This document shows positions 1 through 6,403 of a stretch of DNA of 13,373 nucleotides, one piece after another. Location of the stretch: assembly GCA_003153215.1 (NCBI GenBank), contig PLXL01000224.1:1-13373 (forward strand). Reading direction: 5' to 3'. The position numbers were made by a program, and so were the translations under genes. The DNA is from Candidatus Dormiibacterota bacterium (GTDB lineage Bacteria > Chloroflexota > Dormibacteria > Aeolococcales > Aeolococcaceae). Under the pieces are notes generated by a model. That model was not told where the DNA came from. It did not search any database and saw only the letters and a list, made by a program, of their open reading frames with translations. Every line of letters starts with the position of its first letter. Within the stretch, counting starts at the first letter, position 1.

Positions 1-1
1 G

Positions 2-1234
2 CAGCTGCCGTCCCGCCACCCCCGCAGGCGCTGGATGTGGCTGGCGGTGGCGGTCGGTCCCGGCCTCATGGTGATGCTCGCCGACACCGATGCCGGCAGC
101 GTGGTGACCGCTGCCCAGTCCGGGGCCCGCTTCGGCTACCGGCTCCTCCCCCTCGAGGTCCTCCTCATCCCGGTCCTCTACATCGTCATGGAGCTGACCG
201 TCCGGCTCGGCCTCATCACCGGCAAGGGGCACGCCGAGCTGATCAAGGCGCGATTCGGACGTGGATGGGCGGTCTTCTCCGTGAGCATCCTGCTGGTCAC
301 CAGCGTGGGTGCCCTGGTCACCGAGTTCGCGGGCATAGCGGGTGTCGGCAGCATTGTCGGCCTGCCCCCGCAGCTGATCGTCCCCGGCGCCGCCATCCTG
401 CTTCTCCTGGTGGTCGTCTCCGGCAGCTACCGGCGGGTGGAGCTGATCGGGATCGGCCTCGGGCTCTTCGAGCTGGCCTTCCTGGTGGCCGCCATCCGGG
501 CCCATCCGGATCCGGGCTCCCTGGCCGGGAGCCTGTGGATGGGCCAGCCGCTCGGGAACTCGGCCTACCTGGCCCTGGTGGCGGCCAACGTCGGGGCGGT
601 CGTCATGCCCTGGATGATCTTCTACCAGCAGGCCGCCATCCTGGACAAGGGGATCACGGTCCGGGATCTCCGGGTCACGCGGATCAACACGGCCATCGGT
701 GCGGTGGTCACCCAGGTGATCATGATCGCGGTCCTGGTCGCGACCGGGGCGAGCCTCTTCCACCGGAACTCCGGATCCGTCAACACCGTCGCCCAGATCT
801 CGACGGCGCTGACCTCGTCGCTCGGAGCTGCGGGTGGCCGCCTCGCCTTCTCCATGGGGGTGGCCGGGGCTGCCCTGGTCGCGGCCCTCGTCGTCTCCCT
901 GGGGGCCGCGTGGGCGCTCGCGGAGGTCGCCGGGAAGCCCCGCAGCCTCAACCGGAAGTTCCGTCAGGAGCCCCTCTTCTACGGCGTCTTCACCGGGGCG
1001 GTCGGACTCTCCGCGGTGCTGGTGCTGACCAGCAGCTCGTTGGTGGGCCTCGCCATCGCCGTCGAGGTCCTCAACGCCCTGCTACTCCCCATCGTGCTCG
1101 TCTTCCTCATCGTCCTGGCCTGGACCACGTTGCCCGCCGCCTACCGGCTGCGGCTCTGGGAGAAGGTCGTCCTGCTGGCCGTCACCGCGATGGTCGTCGG
1201 CATGGGCGCCACGCTCGCCATCACCTCGCTCTGA
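2..1234 (+). CDS. NRAMP-related divalent metal transporter (5' partial)
   Basis: This is an integral membrane protein related to the NRAMP (SLC11) family, which carries divalent metals with protons across the cytoplasmic membrane. The frame is open to the left edge of the window. The first ATG is at 35, but the first transmembrane helix follows it at once (WLAVAVGPGLMVML), so the true start probably lies further upstream. From the ATG there are 399 residues and about ten or eleven hydrophobic segments. The first helix carries D17-T-D-A-G-S22 where classical NRAMPs have DPGN. The sixth-helix motif is M191-P-W where classical members have MPH. This places it in the divergent NRAMP-related group, some of which are described as Mg2+/Mn2+ transporters, so the metal cannot be named. 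It belongs to the chromosome, not the inserted element. The family is confident and the substrate is not. Confidence 0.85.
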   Translation, partial: QLPSRHPRRRWMWLAVAVGPGLMVMLADTDAGSVVTAAQSGARFGYRLLPLEVLLIPVLYIVMELTVRLGLITGKGHAELIKARFGRGWAVFSVSILLVTSVGALVTEFAGIAGVGSIVGLPPQLIVPGAAILLLLVVVSGSYRRVELIGIGLGLFELAFLVAAIRAHPDPGSLAGSLWMGQPLGNSAYLALVAANVGAVVMPWMIFYQQAAILDKGITVRDLRVTRINTAIGAVVTQVIMIAVLVATGASLFHRNSGSVNTVAQISTALTSSLGAAGGRLAFSMGVAGAALVAALVVSLGAAWALAEVAGKPRSLNRKFRQEPLFYGVFTGAVGLSAVLVLTSSSLVGLAIAVEVLNALLLPIVLVFLIVLAWTTLPAAYRLRLWEKVVLLAVTAMVVGMGATLAITSL

Positions 1235-1342
1235 GCGCCGCACGGGCGCGAGGGATCACAGCGCGTCGTCGTCGCCGCCCTGCCCCGGCGCGCTCCCAGC
1301 AGCGACAGCCCCCACCAGGGTTATGGTGACTGCCAACACACT

Positions 1343-1392
1343 TGGCTGGGGAGGTAGGATTCGAACCTACGATTTGCTGATCCAGAGTCAGC
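1343..1392. repeat. attL: 50-bp direct repeat, displaced 3' part of tRNA-Gln
   Basis: The 50 bases are identical to 12985-13034. On the minus strand they read from the anticodon stem (GCTGA) through the anticodon loop and T arm to the acceptor end and CCA. The 5' half of a tRNA is missing next to it (1393 onward is unrelated), so this is not a functional gene. It is the original 3' end of the chromosomal tRNA-Gln, separated from its 5' half by integration. Identity ends at 1342/12984 and 1393/13035. Confidence 0.92.
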
Positions 1393-1400
1393 CCCTCTGG
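1382..1400. other. inverted repeat at the attP core, CCAGAG-N7-CTCTGG
   Basis: CCAGAG (1382-1387) and CTCTGG (1395-1400) are perfect inverted 6-bp arms with a 7-bp spacer. The left arm lies in the tRNA anticodon loop and the right arm lies in the element. On circularisation this sequence would be part of attP. At attR the second arm is absent. The geometry matches paired core binding sites of a tyrosine recombinase flanking a 7-bp overlap region; it has not been shown to bind integrase. Confidence 0.4.
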
Positions 1401-1661
1401 CCTGACGGCTGGCCGCAAATTGGTTAGAAGCGACTGATCTTGGGGAATCGGCCATCCCAACCGGCTGACCGCCTTGGGCGCAAGTCAGATTCAATCAGCG
1501 GCGACCGCGGGCCGGGAGGGGGCCAGCAGGGCAAGGGCTTCGTAGCGACTCAGCGAACATATGGGTGGCGGACGCTGGGGCGTGGTATATACACTTGACG
1601 TTGCAAGTGGGCCGGGGTTATCCCGGTCGGCGGAAGGGGCCCGGCTTCGGCTGGGACCCCT
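1393..1661. other. noncoding left end of the element
   Basis: No convincing gene lies between the left attachment repeat and the DUF3800 stop. The stretch holds two copies of AGCGACT (1429-1435 and 1544-1550); a third copy lies near the integrase promoter (12933-12939), making them candidate integrase arm sites. It also holds an AT-richer patch with a palindrome (1592-1609) and a terminator-like hairpin (1634-1662). Upstream, 1235-1342 is chromosomal and shows nothing apart from a weak GCGCC/GGCGC stem just after the transporter stop. Confidence 0.4.
1592..1609. promoter_or_regulatory. 18-bp palindrome CACTTGACGTTGCAAGTG
   Basis: The arms CACTTG and CAAGTG are perfect inverted repeats around ACGTTG. 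The site follows GGTATATACA, the most AT-rich patch of the left end. It may be an operator or a recombination-directionality site near attL. No rightward gene starts nearby, so its role is open. Confidence 0.3.
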
Positions 1662-1662
1662 T
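1634..1662 (-). terminator. hairpin terminator after the DUF3800 gene
   Basis: Arms 1634-1645 and 1650-1662 pair over about 12 bp with one bulged A and a TTCG tetraloop. The hairpin reaches the first base of the DUF3800 stop codon. There is no clear T run beyond it on the minus strand, as is common in high-GC bacteria. It would end leftward transcription before the attachment site. Confidence 0.55.
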
Positions 1663-2807
1663 CAGCTTTTCCAGAGGTCCTCGTACTCGTCCAGCCAAGG
1701 CAGGACCTTGAGCCCCAAGATCGAGTGCTTGGTCTCTTGTCCGGCGCAGAGCTTCGCACGGGCCTCCTGCCAGCGGGGCGGGTCGGAGGTCGGGTCACCG
1801 ACCTTATCGGCCACAGGGCGGGCGATGAGGTCGGCTAGCTGAAGACCGGTCGAGTTGGCCTTTTTGGTCTGAAATACCACCCCAGGCTCAAGCTGCTGGC
1901 GGAACCAGCCCGGCGCGATGTAGGACGTGCCGTCGAGGTGCAGTCGGGCGAATTCGTACTGCAGGAGGGCATCTTCTTTAGGCCCCCGAGACTCGGCCAC
2001 AAGTTGGGCGCGGGCGCCTCCGAAGACCGAGTCGAGAGCCAGGACGATCCTTTCAGCGAGGAAGTCCAGGGTCATGAGGTAGGTGTGGGCGGGGAGGCTC
2101 TCGTCGAGGCGGCTCACCCCGTGTGCGGCCACGTAGTTGATCCGATGCACGGCGCAGACGATGGCCGTGAAGTCGAGGTCACCGAGTTCGCGCCTGAGAC
2201 TCTCAACCACGGCGGGACCGCCCGGCCCTCCAAACGGACCAAGCTTGTTTCGGATCATGGGCTCGTGGACGATCGCATCGTGCTGGCCAAGGACCTGGGC
2301 CTTCCACCCCTGCCAGCGCACGTCGAGGTTTGTGTACCCGTCATCAAGAACGATGACGGCCGAGAGCGCGAACACCGGGTAGGGATCTGAGGAGGCCAGA
2401 TCGTGGCTGCCGCACTCGTCTAGGAAGACGCGGCACGACCCGGCCGCCTGCTTCTTAGGGCGACGACGGGAGAAGACAGTCCCGCCTGCCTGCCGCTGGA
2501 GGGTGCGCAACTGGCTTTCAGCCCGGCTGATGAGGTTTCGGAGGGTGGCCTCGTCCTCGTCGCCGCCACCCTCGACCCGCAAGTCCTCCGCTCTACGGAG
2601 GGCCGCAAGGTGCTGCTCCAGCTTCCCTCGCCTCTGCGCCGCAACTCGGGGATCGCGGCTCGCCTCAAGCTCAACCGGGTCACCCGTCCCTTTCGGAGCC
2701 ATCCGCCTATTCTGGCCACGGGCGAGCGGCGTGGGGGCTTTGACGCGCGAACTGACCCTACGAGGCAGGCGGCGAGCCAGACCAAGGCCACCGAGCGCCC
2801 GTATCAT
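1662..2807 (-). CDS. DUF3800 domain protein
   Basis: The C-terminal part is a DUF3800 domain, a family of proposed RNase H-like fold found in mobile elements and defence-rich loci, with no settled function. Visible hallmarks are FLDECG (128-133) with H135, AESRGPKED (271-279) and GLQLADLIA (321-329); D130, E131, E272 and D326 are the likely acidic cluster. Residues about 51-108 are Arg/Glu/Leu-rich and look like a helical or coiled-coil extension. The first ATG has GAGGT close upstream. The first 35 residues are basic and low in complexity, so M36 (2702) is a credible alternative start. The gene is the last before the left attachment site, 154 bp behind the HTH regulator on the same strand and probably transcribed with it. 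Its terminal position is typical of accessory or anti-phage cargo, but that role is inference. Confidence 0.8.
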   Translation of the reverse strand: MIRALGGLGLARRLPRRVSSRVKAPTPLARGQNRRMAPKGTGDPVELEASRDPRVAAQRRGKLEQHLAALRRAEDLRVEGGGDEDEATLRNLISRAESQLRTLQRQAGGTVFSRRRPKKQAAGSCRVFLDECGSHDLASSDPYPVFALSAVIVLDDGYTNLDVRWQGWKAQVLGQHDAIVHEPMIRNKLGPFGGPGGPAVVESLRRELGDLDFTAIVCAVHRINYVAAHGVSRLDESLPAHTYLMTLDFLAERIVLALDSVFGGARAQLVAESRGPKEDALLQYEFARLHLDGTSYIAPGWFRQQLEPGVVFQTKKANSTGLQLADLIARPVADKVGDPTSDPPRWQEARAKLCAGQETKHSILGLKVLPWLDEYEDLWKS

Positions 2808-2961
2808 CCACCTCTACCCATCGGTGACTGGGGAGCGAGGTTCAAGGCCCAATCCCGTCACCGTGGCGTCATAGGAAGGAGCCCCTCCCGCCGGGCCTGG
2901 CTGTATCAGGATGGTGCAAGCGGCCCTAATGCACCGTTCAAGGAACAATTGCGCCGTTTCC

Positions 2962-3666
2962 CTAGGGACGACCACTGTCGGCGCTCTTCCCCTGGGGCCA
3001 TCCCTGGCGAAACAGGTCGGTGTTCACGTTCTGGGCGATCCCCCTCACCAAGAGATCGCGCCCGCCCTGCGGCTTCAATGCCTCGCGCGACACCGAGAAG
3101 CGCACCTCGCGCGCCATCCAGACCTTCTCCCACTGCCGGACACCGGTTTTGGGTCGCTTCGGGGGGTCAAGCGCCTGCCACTCCAGCTTGACCGTCACCC
3201 AGATGTCCCCGAGACGCTCGTTCACGTCCGTCCCGGGCCCGTCGCCGGTCTCGGTCGGGGCATAGTCCTCGATCCTCGGGTCGAGCAGGTCCTCGTCGGA
3301 TACGCCATCCGACGTCTCGTCGGTCTCCGGGGCGGCGAGCCGGGCGGCGAGCCGATCGCGCAGCGCATTTCGCAGGTCCGCCGCCGTGATGCCGGCGGCC
3401 GGCGTCTCGTCGGCGACCGGCCATTTCCCCGTTCGTCCCGGGCGGCCGGGCCTGGACACGATCGGCCGTATCCGTCCCGTCGCCTCCAGCTTGAGCCGGA
3501 TCTGCCTGATCGTGCCCTTGTCGACGACGAAACGCCGGGCGACCGTCCGATTCGGACAGCCGGGATCGGCCGACAAGGCAGTCTCAATCTGCTTCCGCAG
3601 CTCTCGTGAGAGCTTCTCCCCACGTCCCCGAGCAGAGGACGTCCGGGTCGCTAAATCACCTTTCAT
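2962..3666 (-). CDS. HTH DNA-binding regulator carrying an IEDYxP motif
   Basis: The 234-residue protein has an HTH near residues 38-65 (RTVARRFVVDKGTIRQIRLKLEA would be the helix pair region), consistent with a DNA-binding regulator. I recognise no named family. The linker contains LDP-R-IEDYAP (128-137), one of five copies of a motif shared with other element proteins. The C-terminal half is Trp-rich with no known domain. I chose ATG 3666 over upstream Met codons (frame open to 3729) because a perfect minus-strand TATAAT lies 7 nt before it, giving a leaderless transcript; the longer form would include the promoter and overlap the divergent gene. By position it is a candidate repressor of the rightward operon, facing the AlpA-like gene across 37 bp. 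DUF3800 follows on the same strand. Confidence 0.7.
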   Translation of the reverse strand: MKGDLATRTSSARGRGEKLSRELRKQIETALSADPGCPNRTVARRFVVDKGTIRQIRLKLEATGRIRPIVSRPGRPGRTGKWPVADETPAAGITAADLRNALRDRLAARLAAPETDETSDGVSDEDLLDPRIEDYAPTETGDGPGTDVNERLGDIWVTVKLEWQALDPPKRPKTGVRQWEKVWMAREVRFSVSREALKPQGGRDLLVRGIAQNVNTDLFRQGWPQGKSADSGRP

Positions 3667-3703
3667 AATCCCCATTATAAACGGGTCCGCGCATGCTTGC
3701 GCC
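3667..3703. promoter_or_regulatory. compact divergent promoter/operator
   Basis: These 37 bp separate the leftward regulator from the rightward operon. A perfect TATAAT reads on the minus strand (3674-3679), 7 nt before the regulator ATG. A perfect inverted repeat GCGCA-N4-TGCGC (3689-3702) lies next to the rightward ATG at 3704. CATGCT (3692-3697) ends 6 nt before that ATG and may be its weak -10. No convincing -35 box is visible on either strand. The layout suggests mutually dependent control of the two directions. Confidence 0.55.
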
Positions 3704-3922
3704 ATGTCGCACTCAAGCGTAAACAACACGGCCGCCGATCGGCTCCTCTACCCGCCTGAGGAGGCAGCGCGCCGCCTCGGCATCTCCCGGCGCACCCTGT
3801 ACCAACTCCTCAGGGACGGCAAGCTCCGCTCCGTCAGGGTCGAGAAGCGGGCTCGGCGAATCCCGAACTCTGCTCTTCTGGAGTACGTCGACGCCCTGAT
3901 CTCCGCTGAGGCCAACCGGTGA
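3704..3922 (+). CDS. AlpA/excisionase-like HTH_17 protein
   Basis: The 72-residue protein is a helix-turn-helix of the MerR-like HTH_17 (AlpA/excisionase) type: LYPPEEAARRLGISRRTLYQLLRDGKLRSVRV followed by RRIPNSALLEYV, which is the usual wing and closing helix. Such proteins direct excision by a partner integrase or activate integrase expression. The frame runs upstream to 3386, but that part is antisense to the regulator. ATG 3704 gives the family's usual length and sits right after the divergent control region. There is no clear ribosome binding site, so translation may be leaderless. It is the first gene of the rightward operon; its stop overlaps the next start (GTGA). Two later genes in the operon carry related HTH_17 domains, so which one is the excisionase for the integrase at the far end is uncertain. 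Confidence 0.78.
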   Translation: MSHSSVNNTAADRLLYPPEEAARRLGISRRTLYQLLRDGKLRSVRVEKRARRIPNSALLEYVDALISAEANR

Positions 3923-4152
3923 GGGTTTCGATCGACAGCGACGCGCTGCGGCGAGAACTGGCCCGTCGAGGGCTGACTCAGGCCGAATTCTCCCGGCTCG
4001 CCGTGATTAGCGAGGCTACGATCAGCCACGCCGCCGGGGGGAAGGCCGTCTCAATCCAGACTGTCCGGAAACTTGCTGTCGCCCTGATCCGGGCGCCCGT
4101 GATGCCCGGTGCCGATGCCCTTCTCGCCTCAGCAGACCGGGCGTCGTCTTGA
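3919..4152 (+). CDS. XRE-family HTH regulator
   Basis: A 77-residue helix-turn-helix protein of the Cro/C1 (XRE) type. Residues about 9-60 show the five-helix pattern: LRRELARRGLTQAEFSRLAV, then SEATISHAAGGKAVSIQTVRKLAVAL. The start is GTG inside the GTGA overlap with the previous stop, so translation is probably coupled. The C-terminal tail (MPGADALLASADRASS) is short and probably disordered. By its place at the head of the operon, it may act as a Cro-like regulator of the divergent control region upstream. Family assignment is sound; the operator it binds is not known. Confidence 0.78.
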   Translation: MRVSIDSDALRRELARRGLTQAEFSRLAVISEATISHAAGGKAVSIQTVRKLAVALIRAPVMPGADALLASADRASS

Positions 4153-4358
4153 CCACCGGGCCGACCCCATGCGAGTGCTGCCGTAGTAGCACCTGGGCGC
4201 TGATCGGACAGAGACGGTGCACCGCCTGCTCGGGCGATGACCACGTCGCGCCATGCCTCGCGGGCATGGACGGCCTACAGCGCTTCGCCGCCAGGCTCGA
4301 TGACCTCGTCGGCGTCGTGAGCCGTCGGGGCTTGATCGGCTACGGGCGGCCTTCGTGA
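4149..4358 (+). CDS. small Cys-rich (possible zinc-binding) protein
   Basis: The frame encodes 69 residues from a TTG codon in a TTGA overlap with the preceding stop. No in-frame ATG or GTG offers a sensible alternative. C8, C10, C11, C24, C27 and C36 with H32 look like a zinc ribbon (CxCC then CxxC). The C-terminal half is a short helical region without recognised identity. The next gene starts at its stop (TGATG), keeping the coupled pattern. Small zinc-ribbon proteins often accompany phage or plasmid replication genes, and two replication-type genes follow here; a role in replication or regulation is only an inference. The gene is short, but its tight packing supports it. Confidence 0.55.
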   Translation: MTTGPTPCECCRSSTWALIGQRRCTACSGDDHVAPCLAGMDGLQRFAARLDDLVGVVSRRGLIGYGRPS

Positions 4359-4723
4359 TGACCGCCCCCAAGTTCGTCTTCGACCGCGGCATCGCCACAA
4401 TGGCCTGGCCTGGCGAGCCCATCGTCGTGATGCTCTTCGACCGCATCGTCCGCGAGGACCGATGGGGCGATGAGATGTCCGCCGAGTTGACCGTCTCAAC
4501 GGGCAGCGACGGAAACCGGGCCGTGCTCCGCTGCGGCCGTCTCAACGCGACCTCAACCCGCGGCAAGGCGGACGCCGCCCGGTACCTGGCGACCCTCGCT
4601 CCCAGCCAGCCCTGGCCGGCGATGATCGAGGCCGCCTGCTGGAAGGTGGTCGACGCGGTACGCCAAGGCCGCCCGGCGATCCTGCTCCGCGACGCCGTCG
4701 AGCCGGCGGGGGACGGCACATGA
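4358..4723 (+). CDS. small protein homologous to the N-terminus of the RepA-like ATPase
   Basis: The 121-residue protein is not in a family I know. Residues 61-112 align without gaps to residues 70-121 of the following ATPase. By eye 19 of 52 positions are identical, including the shared core A-R-x-L-A, A-P-x-x-P-W and G-x-P-A. It is thus a free-standing copy of that accessory domain. The start is ATG in the TGATG overlap; GTG 4355 is an alternative that adds one residue. Its stop overlaps the ATPase start (ATGA), so the two are translated together. It may pair with the ATPase N-terminal domain, or compete with it, at the replication origin. This is inference from homology and coupling. Confidence 0.65.
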   Translation: MTAPKFVFDRGIATMAWPGEPIVVMLFDRIVREDRWGDEMSAELTVSTGSDGNRAVLRCGRLNATSTRGKADAARYLATLAPSQPWPAMIEAACWKVVDAVRQGRPAILLRDAVEPAGDGT

Positions 4724-5988
4724 CGGCCGAGCCCTCCGTCCTCGCCCAGCTCGCCGCCAGCATCGACTACGGCCAGGGTGTCGAGCGCCGCGGCCTCGGC
4801 TACGTCCTCGCCGACGCTGAGGGCGGCAAGGGCTACGAGGCCCACGTCTCGCGGTTGCGCTCCTCCGGTGGGGAGCTACGCGGCGAGCTGCGGGTCCTGG
4901 TGGACGGCCGCCACGTCAGCGTCGGGTCGTTCAACCTCTCCAGCCTCACCGCTCGGGCTCAGACCGCCCGATTGCTGGCGATCCGCGCTCCTCAGGTCCC
5001 CTGGGGGGACGTTCTCGAGCGCCTGTGCGTCTCGGTGCTCGCCGCCGAGCGCGCTGGCTCGCCGGCCGTCGTGATCGGCCAGCGGGTGCCCGCTACCGCC
5101 GATCCGCGGCTCCTGGCCCCGATGCTACCGGCCGAGCACCCATCGGTCCTGTACGGGCCGGGCGGAAGCGGCAAGAGCACCCTAGCCGCCGCTATGGCCG
5201 TCTCCGTGGCAACCGGCCATGAGGTGATCCCCGGGTTTCGCCCGTCGAGCCCTCAGCCCGTCGCTATCCTCGACTGGGAATCGACCGCCGATGACTGGAG
5301 CAACCTGATCGCCGGCATCGCTGAGGGTGCCGGGATCGAGGCGCCGCGCCTGCCCTACCTGGGATGCGCTCGACCTCTCGCGGATGACGTCGAGCGGGTG
5401 GCCGAGCTGGTCGCCGAGCATTCGGTCCGCCTGGTCATCGTGGATTCGGTCGGGCTCGCTCTCGGGATCGGCCGAGAAGTAGGCGACCCGGCTGACGCCG
5501 TGCTCCGGTTGCATGGCGCGCTGCGCCATCTCCGGGTGACGTCGCTCCTGATCGACCACGTCGCCGGATCTGACATCGCCACCGGGGTCAACGGCGCGAG
5601 CCGCCCGTATGGCTCGGTCTACAAGGTCAACGCCGCCCGCGACGTCTGGGAGCTGCGCGCCGAGCATGAGCCCCACGCCGGAGTGGCCGAGGTACTTCTC
5701 ATCCATGCGAAGAGCAACCTCTCCGCGAAGCATCCGCCGATAGGGCTGCGCGTCGTCCATGACGGCGACGTGATCCGCTACGAGCGGGCCGAGGTGACGG
5801 CGCCCGAACTTGAGGGCCGCCTGTCGACCCAGCGACGAATGCACCGCGCCCTCGCTTCCGGCGCGAGGACCACTAGGCAACTAGCAGAAGACCTCGGCGT
5901 CCCCGAGACCTCCATCCGCTCCGCCCTCCTCCGTCACCCCGACGCCTTCCAGCGCCTCTCTGACGGGCGCATAGGACTCAAGGCATGA
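4720..5988 (+). CDS. RepA-like AAA ATPase (AAA_25), putative replication helicase
   Basis: This 422-residue protein has a RecA-fold ATPase core of the AAA_25/RepA type. These proteins act as hexameric helicases or helicase loaders for plasmid and element replication. Walker A is GPGGSGKST (146-154). LDWE (184-187) supplies a probable catalytic acid, Walker B is LVIVDS (238-243), and LLIDHVAG (277-284) matches a later conserved strand. NGASRPYGSVYKVNAARDVWEL (291-312) fits the family's C-terminal ATPase part. Residues about 373-422 form a winged-HTH-like tail (TTRQLAEDLGVPETSIRSALL). The first 125 residues are an accessory domain duplicated in the preceding gene. The start overlaps that gene's stop (ATGA). 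The repeat cluster just downstream is a likely origin. The ATPase family is confident; helicase activity and origin use are inferred. Confidence 0.82.
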   Translation: MTAEPSVLAQLAASIDYGQGVERRGLGYVLADAEGGKGYEAHVSRLRSSGGELRGELRVLVDGRHVSVGSFNLSSLTARAQTARLLAIRAPQVPWGDVLERLCVSVLAAERAGSPAVVIGQRVPATADPRLLAPMLPAEHPSVLYGPGGSGKSTLAAAMAVSVATGHEVIPGFRPSSPQPVAILDWESTADDWSNLIAGIAEGAGIEAPRLPYLGCARPLADDVERVAELVAEHSVRLVIVDSVGLALGIGREVGDPADAVLRLHGALRHLRVTSLLIDHVAGSDIATGVNGASRPYGSVYKVNAARDVWELRAEHEPHAGVAEVLLIHAKSNLSAKHPPIGLRVVHDGDVIRYERAEVTAPELEGRLSTQRRMHRALASGARTTRQLAEDLGVPETSIRSALLRHPDAFQRLSDGRIGLKA

Positions 5989-5993
5989 CCGCC

Positions 5994-6110
5994 GCGTTGC
6001 ACCGTTGCATTCTGCGTTGCGCCGCGTTGCATACACGCAACGGGGCGCGTTGCATCCCCTCCCCCTTAAGGGGGGAGAGGGAGGCATGCAACACCCTCCC
6101 CGCGTTGCAT
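5994..6110. repeat. iteron-like GCGTTGCAT cluster with central palindrome (candidate origin)
   Basis: Eight copies of CGTTGC(A/G)(T) or close variants lie in 117 bp. Forward copies start near 5995, 6003, 6015, 6025, 6048 and 6103; inverted copies are at 6036-6042 and 6086-6093. A forward copy (6048-6055) and an inverted copy (6086-6093) flank the perfect palindrome CCCCCTTAAGGGGG (6061-6074) and its purine-rich continuation. Clustered iterons beside a RepA-like ATPase gene are typical of a plasmid-type origin. It could instead be an operator for the downstream genes. An overlapping 61-codon frame (5985-6170) is probably not a gene. Confidence 0.6.
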
Positions 6111-6139
6111 CGCCCGCTATGGGAAAGGAGGACTGAATC

Positions 6140-6403
6140 ATGGCAACCGTTGTTGAGCCCCAGCTCCTAAATCTGGAGCGCGCAGCCCGGTATGTAGGGC
6201 TCTCGCAGGGGTCCTTCCGCTCGGTAGTGATCGAGCAGAGCGGAGTCCGCGTCCTGAAGCTCGGCGTCGGCGGTGCAATCAAGCGCATCCGCGTTGCCGA
6301 CTTGGACGCGTGGATCACCGCAGCCGCCGAAGCGCCACCGCCGCCCGTGGTCAAGCCCCCGGCACCGGAGCCACTCGACCCAAACGTGGAGGACTACCCA
6401 TGA
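6140..6403 (+). CDS. HTH_17 protein ending in VEDYP
   Basis: The 87-residue protein contains an AlpA-type HTH: LLNLERAARYVGLSQGSFRSVV, then a strand-rich KRIRVADLDAWI closing segment. A Pro-rich linker (residues 65-80) leads to the extreme C-terminus LDPNVEDYP, a copy of the motif found in four element proteins. It has the clearest ribosome binding site in the operon, AAAGGAGG (6124-6131), 8 nt before the ATG, and follows the repeat cluster. It may therefore start a separately controlled subset of genes. The codons of its last residues contain GGAGG, placed to serve the next gene, whose ATG overlaps its stop. A DNA-binding role is likely; excisionase or origin-binding functions are both possible. 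Confidence 0.75.
   Translation: MATVVEPQLLNLERAARYVGLSQGSFRSVVIEQSGVRVLKLGVGGAIKRIRVADLDAWITAAAEAPPPPVVKPPAPEPLDPNVEDYP

Noticed and set aside
37..1329. Long plus-strand frame overlapping the transporter
   Set aside because: It is an Arg/Gly/Pro/His-rich shadow in another frame of a GC-rich gene and has no domain, while the transporter frame has clear membrane helices.
1343..1392. A second tRNA-Gln gene at the left end
   Set aside because: Only the 3' part from the anticodon stem is present; the D arm and 5' acceptor strand are missing, so it is an attachment-site remnant.
2911..3609. 232-codon plus-strand frame opposite the leftward regulator
   Set aside because: It is antisense to a gene with a recognisable HTH and promoter, and its translation has no domain.
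5985..6170. 61-codon frame starting in an ATGA overlap after the ATPase gene
   Set aside because: It is made of the DNA repeats (recurring ALH/RC residues) and runs into the next gene, which has a strong ribosome binding site. The DNA repeats explain it better, although the overlap start is a small point in its favour.
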